DNA of 6,612 nucleotides. Origin: Thermoplasmata archaeon (GTDB taxonomy: Archaea; Thermoplasmatota; Thermoplasmata; Thermoplasmatales; Thermoplasmataceae). Position 1 is the stretch's first letter. Every line of letters starts with the position of its first letter. Both the position numbers and the translations under genes were made by a program. The notes beneath the pieces are model-generated. The model was not told the DNA's origin. It made no database searches and saw nothing but the letters and a program-made list of their open reading frames with translations. This document shows positions 1 to 6,099 of the stretch, in pieces. The DNA is taken from NCBI GenBank assembly GCA_021797955.1, contig JAJZYV010000106.1, forward strand, positions 1-6,612, given 5' to 3'.

Positions 1-195
1 ATCATAGAAGGAAGGCTTTTCGGAAAATTTGAGGCAAGCGAGGTAAAAAATCTCTTTATCAATAAGGGAGTGGTACCAAACAATATATCTGTCATGGAAA
101 CTGGATTTGGCACCTTTTCAATTTCAAGAGACCAGGGAGAAGTATCAATTTCTGCGGCAAGAAATTTCAACTCTCTTCTCAACGAGGTGACATAA
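1..195 (+). CDS. C-terminal end of a probable ABC transporter ATP-binding protein (partial)
   Basis: An open frame runs from the first base of the window to a TAA stop, giving the last 64 residues of a protein whose start lies outside the window. The visible part has no Walker or signature motif, so the ATPase call rests on context: the stop overlaps by one base (TAATG) the start of an ABC-2-like membrane protein, and such permeases normally follow their ATPase gene. The residues (starting IIEGRLFGKF, ending FNSLLNEVT) look like the mixed alpha/beta C-terminal tail found after the nucleotide-binding domain in exporter ATPases of this type. Its last codons also carry the GAGGTGA ribosome binding site (184-190) of the next gene. 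That it is coding is fairly sure; the family is inferred. Confidence 0.62.
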   Translation: MIEGRLFGKFEASEVKNLFINKGVVPNNISVMETGFGTFSISRDQGEVSISAARNFNSLLNEVT

Positions 196-1001
196 TGATT
201 GGTAAATATTTTCTTAAATCCATGCTAAAAAACCCAAATCTATGGGGCTGGGGGGTCTTATTCATGCTATTCTGGATATTCATGGGAGCATTTGTTTTCA
301 CCTCTAATTTTCCCAATCATGAGATTTACTTCAAATTGAATGCAGCCATATGGTTTGGCCTCATAGGATTAATTTCAGCCAGCACTTTGTCCACATCCAT
401 TTCATACTCTATCTATTATGGAAACAGCTCTTTGGCGTATGCTTTCAGATTTACAACTCTTAAACCATCTGGATATATATCTGGTTTTATGCTGAGCACC
501 GGAATAATTGGGGGCGTTCTATCAGGAATCATGCTCACAATGACATTCGTCTTGTTCAGCTATACGAGCGGGTATTTACTCACGCCAAGCCTTCCTTACA
601 TTTCTATTTTGGCCGGAATTGCCGCAGGGGTATTCATGTTTCTCCTTGCATCCATAATAATAGTTGTTTTCAATAACTATCTTGGTCTGAGAAACGTATC
701 ATTCGCTTCTTTTATTCCAATGATACTCACCTATCTCTTTGGATTCACACAGTTTAACGTAGGTCTTCCTTCGTATATTATATATGGAAGTCCTTTTACA
801 GACATTTCAGATATCTTTGTATGGAGTTATTACGGGCATCGCGTTCCCTTAACACTAGAACCATTAAACAACGGAATTCATATCAATCCGGAAATTCAGA
901 TGGTTATTCTGACAATATGGATATTAATCCTCATGGCTTGCTCGTTTTTGCTCATCAGAAGAATAAAACCCAAATCCATTGAGGAGGGGAGACAGGTATG
1001 A
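195..1001 (+). CDS. ABC-2-type transporter permease, six membrane helices
   Basis: A 268-residue integral membrane protein, probably the membrane-spanning subunit of an ABC exporter. Hydrophobic segments lie at about residues 17-37, 48-72, 98-122, 135-160, 168-190 and 235-256. The short basic N-terminus (GKYFLKSMLKNP) and the basic C-terminal tail (RRIKPK) fit the six-helix ABC-2 topology with both ends in the cytoplasm. A perfect GAGGTGA ribosome binding site (184-190) sits four bases before the ATG, and the ATG shares its A with the upstream stop codon, which supports both the start and translational coupling to the preceding ATPase. Its own stop overlaps the next start (ATGA). Family membership is inferred from topology, length and neighbours, since ABC-2 permeases are poorly conserved. 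The substrate cannot be read from the sequence; lipids, drugs or peptides are typical for this type. Confidence 0.75.
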   Translation: MIGKYFLKSMLKNPNLWGWGVLFMLFWIFMGAFVFTSNFPNHEIYFKLNAAIWFGLIGLISASTLSTSISYSIYYGNSSLAYAFRFTTLKPSGYISGFMLSTGIIGGVLSGIMLTMTFVLFSYTSGYLLTPSLPYISILAGIAAGVFMFLLASIIIVVFNNYLGLRNVSFASFIPMILTYLFGFTQFNVGLPSYIIYGSPFTDISDIFVWSYYGHRVPLTLEPLNNGIHINPEIQMVILTIWILILMACSFLLIRRIKPKSIEEGRQV

Positions 1002-1663
1002 CCCATGGCCTTTCTGAAAACGATATTGCAGATTTAACCGGAGTTGCAAAAAAAGCACTCAAATTTGATTTTTATATCTTTAGGAAAGCGTACGGATCAT
1101 ATTACGCAGTATGGGCAACTGCCATCACTCTATTTGTTTTTCTTCCTTATCTGTCATATTATCCTTCAATTGTCTCGTATGTTCCTTACATTCTCCTTAC
1201 TGCATATCTTACCGTATTCTTTCTTGCCTTTTGGATAACCGGAAGAATTTTCAGAAGAGCTATACAGATAATAGGATTCAAATCAATTCTAGTTGGAAAG
1301 CGAAAGGATTCTTTTGAAAGAAAATTTTTCAGTTCTTTGTCAATCATTATGTTTATTGTTATCATATTAATCATCTCTTTCTACGGAATAAATAATATAT
1401 TTGAGTCCCTCATTTTCTATAGTTTTTTAATATTCATGTCAATTTATCAACTCAAGAACCTTATGATGACATTTGAGAAGATACCCGTTGAGGGTATGGT
1501 ATCATTAATGTCATTTGTTTTGAGTATAATCCTATCCCTCCTCAGTATCTTTGTGGGAAAATCTGAGCTGGATTTTTCCCTATCATGGCTTCCTGCAATA
1601 ATTGGATGGTACTTCTCAGCACTCTATGCAATATACTCAAGCAAAAAATTTTTGGGGGAATGA
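998..1663 (+). CDS. Six-helix membrane protein, probable second subunit of the ABC exporter
   Basis: A 221-residue protein with about 35 mostly soluble N-terminal residues, then hydrophobic segments near 36-55, 62-82, 112-130, 133-152, 165-186 and 194-214. A basic cytoplasmic loop lies between helices 2 and 3 (RIFRRA to GKRKDSFERKF, about 83-110). I do not recognise a named family. The four-base ATGA overlap with the preceding permease, a GGAGG motif 10 bases upstream of the start (983-987), and its place between that permease and the regulator suggest it is the partner half of a heterodimeric transporter. The helix count equals that of the first permease, but no obvious residue similarity links the two. 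It could instead be an accessory membrane protein rather than a true permease. Confidence 0.65.
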   Translation: MTHGLSENDIADLTGVAKKALKFDFYIFRKAYGSYYAVWATAITLFVFLPYLSYYPSIVSYVPYILLTAYLTVFFLAFWITGRIFRRAIQIIGFKSILVGKRKDSFERKFFSSLSIIMFIVIILIISFYGINNIFESLIFYSFLIFMSIYQLKNLMMTFEKIPVEGMVSLMSFVLSIILSLLSIFVGKSELDFSLSWLPAIIGWYFSALYAIYSSKKFLGE

Positions 1664-1664
1664 A

Positions 1665-2039
1665 ATGCCTGAGTATGGAGGAGATCCAAATAATTCTTCA
1701 AAGGGGGATTCAGCACCTTCCATTGATACTGACGAATTAAATAACATCATATCTGAGCTTTCAGAGCAACTTCAGGAGCCATTATTGAAATCATCTATTA
1801 GATTAATAATATTGATTTCGCTTGTTCATAACAAGCAGTTGAGTTTCAGTGAGTTGTCAAAAATAACATCATCTGGAAAAGGGAGTATGAGCAATCATTT
1901 GGAAAAACTTCAGGAGAAAGGACTCATAAAAACATTTTATGCATTCAGCTTAACCGGTCCAAGATTGATGGCACAGATAACAGAAAAGGGTATTTCGGCA
2001 TATAACAGCTATGCCAATCTTCTTAAAAAAATTCTATAG
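1665..2039 (+). CDS. Winged-helix DNA-binding regulator at the end of the ABC operon
   Basis: A 124-residue protein starting at the ATG one base after the preceding stop. The reading frame is open further upstream, from an ATG at 1602, but that start would lie inside the membrane-protein gene, whereas the chosen start has a GGGGG motif at 1654-1658, six bases away. Residues 1-30 are polar and probably flexible. Residues 38-56 form the first helix, and residues 58-90 carry a helix-turn-helix (LSFSELSKITSSGKGSMSNH, followed by a LEKLQEKGLI recognition/positioning helix). Residues 90-109 form the wing, ending in ITEKG, the pattern seen in MarR/ArsR-like and 'winged helix DNA-binding domain' (HTH_34-like) regulators. 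It probably senses something linked to the exporter's substrate and controls its own operon. No cysteine pair or other metal site is visible. The regulator fold is well supported; the target is inference. Confidence 0.82.
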   Translation: MPEYGGDPNNSSKGDSAPSIDTDELNNIISELSEQLQEPLLKSSIRLIILISLVHNKQLSFSELSKITSSGKGSMSNHLEKLQEKGLIKTFYAFSLTGPRLMAQITEKGISAYNSYANLLKKIL

Positions 2040-2070
2040 TAGAATAAACGAAAAATCAACTTCTCTACGG

Positions 2071-2093
2071 GATATAAGAAGATTCATATAAAA
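2071..2093 (+). promoter_or_regulatory. Candidate archaeal promoter (TATA region) for carbamate kinase
   Basis: The 86-base gap after the regulator gene holds two TATA-like stretches, GATATAAGA (2071-2079) and CATATAAAA (2085-2093). With the usual archaeal spacing of about 25 bases they would start transcription near 2100 or 2114. Both lie downstream of the first in-frame ATG (2096) and upstream of the TTG start at 2126. Which box is used cannot be decided by eye. Confidence 0.5.
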
Positions 2094-2115
2094 AAATGCT
2101 ATTAGTAGCACTTCC

Positions 2116-2121
2116 AGGTGA
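2116..2121 (+). promoter_or_regulatory. Ribosome binding site deciding the TTG start of carbamate kinase
   Basis: AGGTGA ends four bases before the TTG at 2126-2128 and matches the archaeal 16S rRNA tail (complement of TCACCT). It is the same motif type and spacing as the binding sites at 184-190 and 5301-5307 in this window. No such motif precedes the in-frame ATG at 2096, which is preceded only by an A-run. Confidence 0.72.
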
Positions 2122-2125
2122 ATTA

Positions 2126-3058
2126 TTGGTTAAAATCGTTATAGCATTTGGTGGAAACGCCCTTTTGGAAACAACAGATAGCAGAGATTATGCAACACAG
2201 GTTAAACGCGCTTACAGAGCATTTGACGCAATTTGGAAAATAATATCCATGGAGGATGTTGTAATAACACATGGAAACGGGCCACAAGTTGGTGATATTC
2301 TTTTGAGAAACCAGATTTCAGATAGTTTACCGCCGCCAATGCCACTTGACACTTGTGGAGCAATGTCTCAGGGCCTCATAGGGCAGATAATGTTAGAGGC
2401 CTATGAAATGGTAAGGAACTATAAGGGAATTTCAAAAGAGGCTGTTGTTACCGTAACAAGATCAATTGTCGATCCTGAGGATAAAGCATTTCTGGAACCC
2501 ACAAAACCAGTTGGGGCTGTATTTTCAGACGAAAAGGCAAGAGAATTAGTGAATAATAACGGCTGGAAAATGGCAAAAACCGAGAAGGGATGGAGACGGG
2601 TTGTTCCATCACCATTTCCGATGGAAATTGTTGAAAGAAATGCAATATTATCACAATTGAGATCAGGGTTCCTTCCCATATGCACAGGCGGTGGGGGGAT
2701 TCCAGTGATCAGGAAAGACAAAACACTCCTTGGAGTAGAGGCAGTTATTGACAAAGATCTGGCATCATCTGTTCTTGCAAGTTCAATAGAAGCGGATAAA
2801 CTTGCAATATTAACGGATGTGAAAAATGTCTTTATTAATTTCGGAAAGCCCGACCAGAAAGCATTATCTCAAATCACAATGGAAGAGGGAAAGGATTATC
2901 TGTCAAAGGGATTCTTCGGAAAGGGAAGCATGGAACCCAAGGTCAGAGCAGCTCTCAGATTCATTGAAAAGGGAGGAAAAGAGGCGGTAATTGGAAGTCT
3001 CTCAGATGCCCTTAACGTTCTTTCAGGAAAATCCGGAACCAGATTCGTAAAGTCATGA
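2126..3058 (+). CDS. arcC: Carbamate kinase
   Basis: Carbamate kinase (cytoplasmic) transfers phosphate between carbamoyl phosphate and ADP, making ATP, ammonia and CO2, and the reaction can run backwards to make carbamoyl phosphate. Starting at TTG gives 310 residues, the usual family length. Hallmarks in order are the N-terminal IAFGGNALL (about 6-14), THGNGPQVGDILLRNQ (48-63), PLDTCGAMSQGLIGQ (73-87), KPVGAVFSDEKA (127-138), GWRRVVPSPFP (155-165), CTGGGGIPVI (186-195), GVEAVIDKDLAS (203-214), the nucleotide-binding AILTDVKNVF (227-236) and GSMEPKV (267-273). The three lysines K127, K210 and K272 sit at the positions of the conserved active-site lysines of the family. An upstream ATG (2096) would add ten residues of unconserved leader and lacks a ribosome binding site. 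No arginine deiminase or ornithine carbamoyltransferase is visible in the window, so whether it serves ATP production or carbamoyl-phosphate supply is open. Confidence 0.95.
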   Translation: MVKIVIAFGGNALLETTDSRDYATQVKRAYRAFDAIWKIISMEDVVITHGNGPQVGDILLRNQISDSLPPPMPLDTCGAMSQGLIGQIMLEAYEMVRNYKGISKEAVVTVTRSIVDPEDKAFLEPTKPVGAVFSDEKARELVNNNGWKMAKTEKGWRRVVPSPFPMEIVERNAILSQLRSGFLPICTGGGGIPVIRKDKTLLGVEAVIDKDLASSVLASSIEADKLAILTDVKNVFINFGKPDQKALSQITMEEGKDYLSKGFFGKGSMEPKVRAALRFIEKGGKEAVIGSLSDALNVLSGKSGTRFVKS

Positions 3059-3709
3059 TGATTCAAGCGCAGAAAAATTGCCGCTGCCATCTGATTTTAT
3101 TTTCTTCAACTTCTCCATATATTCCAGAATTGTTTTCAGCCTTTGTTCATCCATATCAAGTTCGAACGATTTTCCCAATTCCTTTCTAATCTGAAGCAAA
3201 GTCATTGGCGTCTTTAAGATTTTACCTGTCAGATTCATAACATCCTCAAAAACGTTCCAAGGGAATATGAACCATGTCCATTGTGAGTCGCTTATCTCTC
3301 TTGCAAAATAATCAGGAATAAATTCTGAATGTGAAATGTGAAGCATCGCGGCAGTTTTTACGCTCTTCGGGGATTGTGATTTAATATAATCCAATGCTAC
3401 TCTCATGCTCTGTCCTGTATCGGTTATATCGTCAATAATCAAAACATTCATGCCCCTGATGTCAGAGGAAAGTCCCTGCTTCAGCTTTGCCATTCCGTCC
3501 TTTGAGGCTGTCAGACCCCAGTGCTCGGTTTTCACTGCATACAACTCCTTTCTAAGAAGTTTATCTGAAACAATCCTTGCAGGCACCAGTCCTCCCCGTG
3601 ACATTCCAATAATAGCATCGGGTATCTCTTCTGATATGATTTTATCTGACAGGCTCTTACACCAGTCCTCTATTTCCTCCCAAGTTACCAGCTTTGCCCT
3701 GAATTCCAT
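3053..3709 (-). CDS. Purine (6-oxopurine) phosphoribosyltransferase-like protein
   Basis: A 218-residue type I phosphoribosyltransferase of the COG2236 kind, expected to join a purine base such as guanine, hypoxanthine or xanthine to PRPP in nucleotide salvage. Visible motifs are the pyrophosphate loop IIGMSRGGLVPARIVSD (33-49) and the PRPP-binding signature NVLIIDDITDTGQSM (88-102) with the paired acidic residues D93-D94. An aromatic stretch WTWFIFPW (144-151) resembles the base-binding hood segment of archaeal members. Residues about 155-205 form an extra C-terminal helical region (see findings). The ATG start gives the family-typical N-terminus (LVTWEEIEDWCKSLSDKI); only a weak GGA precedes it, so the mRNA may be nearly leaderless. 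The 3' end overlaps the convergent carbamate kinase gene by six bases. The base specificity cannot be settled from sequence alone. Confidence 0.88.
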   Translation of the reverse strand: MEFRAKLVTWEEIEDWCKSLSDKIISEEIPDAIIGMSRGGLVPARIVSDKLLRKELYAVKTEHWGLTASKDGMAKLKQGLSSDIRGMNVLIIDDITDTGQSMRVALDYIKSQSPKSVKTAAMLHISHSEFIPDYFAREISDSQWTWFIFPWNVFEDVMNLTGKILKTPMTLLQIRKELGKSFELDMDEQRLKTILEYMEKLKKIKSDGSGNFSALESS

Positions 3710-3726
3710 TTTAATCCGGAGTCCGA

Positions 3727-3735
3727 TTATCTAAT
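3727..3735 (-). promoter_or_regulatory. Weak candidate TATA box for the phosphoribosyltransferase
   Basis: Read on the - strand, the 62-base gap behind the transporter gene contains TTAGATAAT, centred about 22 bases before the ATG at 3709. This would give a leaderless or nearly leaderless transcript. The match is imperfect, and read-through from the transporter gene is an alternative. No convincing T-run terminator is seen in the gap. Confidence 0.3.
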
Positions 3736-3771
3736 TGCACATTTCCTTTTTGGTTTCATCTTTCACTCTAA

Positions 3772-5295
3772 CTAAACCTTTTCTGGTTTAGCAGCTAGTA
3801 ATCTCGCCTCGTTCACCTTTCTCACCCTTTTTCCGGTTCCGAGAACCTCATTTGCTGTGATTGTAAGAACAGCTGCGAGGGCAAACGCTGCAGCGGATAT
3901 GATGAATACTGTGAAATAAGCTGTGGACGAAGGAAGTGATTCATATATGGGTATATTGTGAGAAGAGCCTACAAGGTAAACTGCTGTTATTGTGGACATT
4001 ATGGATCCGGCAATTGGTGCCCCTATACTACTTCCAACATTTCTGAACGTTCCGTTCATGGCCGTTGCAAGACCCATATCCTTTGGATTCACAGTCAGAA
4101 CAATGAGGTTAATCAATGATGCATTCATGAGTGATATGCCACCACCTACGAAGAACTCAAGGAGGAGTATCTGATCATAACTAGTGCTATAAGCCATTAA
4201 CAGGAATGCCACCGATGATAAAGCCGCACCAAATACTGCAAGTGGTTTTACCCCGGTTCTGGAAACCATCTTCCCGGTCACTATTGCAAGGAAGAAAACC
4301 CCCAATGCAAAGGGAACAAGAGAAAGTCCAGTTCCAAGGATGGATAAGTTAAATCCTGCCGGAGATGGGTTTTCAAATTTGTATGTGAGGGCCTGCATTG
4401 CCAGAAACATTCCCATTCCTGATATAGACAGAATTATGTTTGCCACCATGACATTTCTCATTGAGAGGAGTTTGAAGTGGATAATTGCCTCGCCGCCATT
4501 GAGTGAATATTGCCTCTCATAAATGAGTAATGGAAATAGAAGAACTACTCCAAACATGAGCAGAGCAATAGTGGATGTTGAATACCATCCCCATGATGGG
4601 CCTTCAGAAAGGGCAAATACCACGGCCCCTAGAGATAGTGCCAGAAGTGTTGCACCAATATAGTCAATCTTTACTTCAGGTCTCCTGAATCTTGATTCTT
4701 TAACCATGATGAATGTGATAATGGCGAGAAACAGAATGAATGGGATTGCCGTGTGGTATGTCATTCTCCAGCCAAAGTCATTTGAAATCAGTGAGCCAAG
4801 GGGAAGAGATATTGCGAAACCTACACCAAACATTGCACTGATAAGGGCTTGAGCCCTTGGAACAATCTCTCTTGGAAATTCTTCCCTGACAAGACTCATG
4901 CCCAGAGGCATAATAGTCAATCCAATCCCCTGAATTGTCCTTGCAGCAATCATGAAATCATATGTGGGTGAAAATCCGGTGACGGAGACAGATATGGAGT
5001 ATATTACAAGAACAATTGTGAGCATCTTCTTTTTGCCATAAAGATCTCCTAGCTTTCCAATAACGGGAGTAAGGGCAACTCCTCCCACAAGGTATGTGGA
5101 TAGTAAGAGGCTTGCCTGTGCAACAGAAATATTGAATTGCTTCTCTATGGCCGGAAGTGAAGGGGTAAGCATCCCCTCAATATACATCACAATTAAAACA
5201 AGTCCTGCAAGAATGAGCATAACTCTCAACGCGTATTTGGAATCAAACTCCTCTTTTGACCTGAAATTTTTGTCATCAATTTCGTTGTTTTCCAT
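3772..5295 (-). CDS. Major facilitator superfamily drug exporter (DHA2 / EmrB-QacA type, 14 helices)
   Basis: A 507-residue membrane protein that probably exports drugs or other toxic organic compounds in exchange for protons. It has the length and about 14 hydrophobic segments of the DHA2 family. The motif A loop between helices 2 and 3 is intact (GKLGDLYGKKKM, about 80-91), and R119 with the IQGIG that follows matches motif B. The fifth-helix region GVGFAISLPLGSLISNDFGW (157-176) matches the antiporter motif C. An alternative GTG start at 5304 adds three residues, but that GTG is itself part of the AGGGTGA ribosome binding site (5301-5307) serving the ATG at 5295, so I chose the ATG. The gene begins one base after the MarR gene, and the two are almost certainly one transcript. 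A basic C-terminal tail (GKRVRKVNEAR) lies in the cytoplasm. The substrate is unknown. Confidence 0.93.
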   Translation of the reverse strand: MENNEIDDKNFRSKEEFDSKYALRVMLILAGLVLIVMYIEGMLTPSLPAIEKQFNISVAQASLLLSTYLVGGVALTPVIGKLGDLYGKKKMLTIVLVIYSISVSVTGFSPTYDFMIAARTIQGIGLTIMPLGMSLVREEFPREIVPRAQALISAMFGVGFAISLPLGSLISNDFGWRMTYHTAIPFILFLAIITFIMVKESRFRRPEVKIDYIGATLLALSLGAVVFALSEGPSWGWYSTSTIALLMFGVVLLFPLLIYERQYSLNGGEAIIHFKLLSMRNVMVANIILSISGMGMFLAMQALTYKFENPSPAGFNLSILGTGLSLVPFALGVFFLAIVTGKMVSRTGVKPLAVFGAALSSVAFLLMAYSTSYDQILLLEFFVGGGISLMNASLINLIVLTVNPKDMGLATAMNGTFRNVGSSIGAPIAGSIMSTITAVYLVGSSHNIPIYESLPSSTAYFTVFIISAAAFALAAVLTITANEVLGTGKRVRKVNEARLLAAKPEKV

Positions 5296-5296
5296 A

Positions 5297-5782
5297 TTAT
5301 TCACCCTGTTTTTTTATCTTTAATTCAACAGAATCATGAAGAAATAGTGTGAGTTTTCCCAGAAAATTAATGGCTACTTCGAAATTTTCAATGGGCATTG
5401 ATTTTAAAGCTTGCTCTATGAGGCACTGGTTATGATTTTCAAGGTTAAGAACAAGCACTTTCCCTTCACTGCTCAACTCTACCACCACAACTCTTCTGTC
5501 AGTTTCATCGTGTGTTCTGAATATGAGTTTTTCTGATTCCATGGAATTTAGAATCTCTGAAACGGCTGGAAGGCTGATACCCAATAATTCAGAAATTTCA
5601 GAGGTTTTCCTCTTACCATGATAATATAGAAACTTCATGAGGAAGAATTTAGGTATGGTAATTCCCCTTGATCTCAAAGAACCCATCTGGAGAAACATGA
5701 TTTCCTGCAGCAGTGTTCTAAGAGACCTCGTAAATTCAGATATTTTAACTTCGTTCAGAGAGTCTTGTTTGGAATCAGTCAC
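5297..5782 (-). CDS. MarR-family transcriptional repressor
   Basis: A 161-residue dimeric winged-helix regulator. Residues 10-55 give the N-terminal dimerisation and first DNA-binding helices. The helix-turn-helix lies at about 59-86 (TSEISELLGISLPAVSEILN, then SMESEKLI). The wing carries the family hallmark DETDRRVVVVELSSEGK (92-108), where the DRR arginine normally enters the DNA minor groove. The C-terminal helices (about 109-153) complete the dimer interface. Start: a GTG with no ribosome binding site, but a TATA box is centred about 24-26 bases upstream, which fits a leaderless mRNA; the first in-frame ATG (residue 29) would cut the dimerisation helix. Directly followed by the exporter gene, it probably represses that operon, including itself, and releases on binding a toxic ligand. 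A single cysteine (C120) gives no strong case for redox sensing. Confidence 0.92.
   Translation of the reverse strand: MTDSKQDSLNEVKISEFTRSLRTLLQEIMFLQMGSLRSRGITIPKFFLMKFLYYHGKRKTSEISELLGISLPAVSEILNSMESEKLIFRTHDETDRRVVVVELSSEGKVLVLNLENHNQCLIEQALKSMPIENFEVAINFLGKLTLFLHDSVELKIKKQGE
5301..5307 (-). promoter_or_regulatory. Ribosome binding site for the exporter, inside the end of the MarR gene
   Basis: On the - strand AGGGTGA ends five bases before the ATG at 5295 and lies within the last sense codons (Gln-Gly-Glu) of the MarR gene. This decides the ATG start against the overlapping GTG at 5304 and points to coupled translation. Confidence 0.75.
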
Positions 5783-5803
5783 AGTTAGTAATTAAAACAA
5801 ACT
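5783..5803. promoter_or_regulatory. Second candidate MarR operator (imperfect inverted repeat)
   Basis: AGTTAG (5783-5788) faces CAAACT (5798-5803), an inverted repeat with five of six arm bases paired and a nine-base spacer. It spans from just before the GTG start up to the TATA box, so a bound repressor would cover the likely transcription start. AT-rich sequence makes weak repeats common; what raises interest is the AGTTAG half shared with the site at 5810-5829. Confidence 0.35.
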
Positions 5804-5809
5804 ATATAT
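5803..5809 (-). promoter_or_regulatory. TATA box of the MarR-exporter operon
   Basis: On the - strand AATATATAG lies with its centre about 24-26 bases before the GTG at 5782, the standard archaeal distance to a transcription start. This places the start at or next to the first codon, that is, a leaderless message. Confidence 0.68.
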
Positions 5810-5829
5810 TAGTTAGGATTCATTAACTA
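5810..5829. promoter_or_regulatory. Candidate MarR operator (perfect-arm inverted repeat)
   Basis: TAGTTA (5810-5815) and TAACTA (5824-5829) form perfect six-base arms around an eight-base spacer, 20 bases in all, a normal size for a MarR dimer site. It abuts the TATA box on the upstream side and covers the expected BRE element, so binding would block TFB/TBP. A further TTAACT half-site repeats directly next to it at 5830-5835. Confidence 0.5.
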
Positions 5830-5939
5830 TTAACTTATATTTATTTTAGAATATTTAAGTAATTACCCTAATGCATCTAATAGACAAGGTATCTAAACTA
5901 TATTTCTCAGAAGTGAAAAGCTTTCAATCAATTACAAAA

Positions 5940-5948
5940 TTAAATATA
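5940..5948 (+). promoter_or_regulatory. TATA box of the tRNA-Glu gene
   Basis: TTAAATATA preceded by an A-rich BRE-like stretch (ACAAAA) closely matches the archaeal box. It lies about 25-30 bases before the mature tRNA 5' end at 5972, so the primary transcript would carry almost no 5' leader. Confidence 0.72.
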
Positions 5949-5971
5949 AGAACTAGTGTTTACCTGTTACC

Positions 5972-6046
5972 GCTCCGATGGTGTAGTCCGGTCAAGCATA
6001 TCGGCCTTTCGAGCCGACGACCCGGGTCCAAATCCCGGTCGGAGCA
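5972..6046 (+). tRNA. trnE: tRNA-Glu (anticodon UUC)
   Basis: A 75-base cloverleaf with every stem closed. The acceptor stem GCTCCGA (5972-5978) pairs perfectly with TCGGAGC (6039-6045), with discriminator A at 6046. The D stem is GTGT/GCAT (5981-5984 with 5996-5999, two G-T pairs). The anticodon stem TCGGC/GCCGA (6001-6005, 6013-6017) holds the loop CTTTCGA, giving anticodon TTC at 6008-6010. The T stem CCGGG/CCCGG (6022-6026, 6034-6038) encloses TCCAAAT in place of the usual TTCAAAT. The CCA end is not encoded and must be added by the nucleotidyltransferase. No intron is present. The sequence is very like other archaeal tRNA-Glu genes. In archaea glutamyl-tRNA also serves haem precursor synthesis, but nothing nearby points to that. 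Confidence 0.96.
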
Positions 6047-6099
6047 TTTCGCTGAATTATGTGTTTTACCTTCTATCTATCTGATAGGGAAACTGGATT

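Noticed and set aside
2419..2754. A 111-codon open frame antisense to carbamate kinase
   Set aside because: It lies wholly within a strongly conserved enzyme gene and has low-complexity, non-domain-like content; a shadow of the coding frame.
3768..3773. Isolated TAACTA between exporter and phosphoribosyltransferase genes, as another MarR half-site
   Set aside because: A single six-base match in AT-rich DNA without a facing arm is expected by chance.
5972..6046. tRNA-Glu gene as an attachment site for an integrated element
   Set aside because: I see no repeat of the tRNA 3' half elsewhere in the window and no integrase gene; a partner repeat outside the window cannot be excluded.
6073..6087. 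Short hairpin CTATC/GATAG behind the tRNA, as a terminator
   Set aside because: Only five base pairs with no T-run after it; archaeal termination relies on T-runs, and the nearest (TTTT at 6063-6066) is too short to call.
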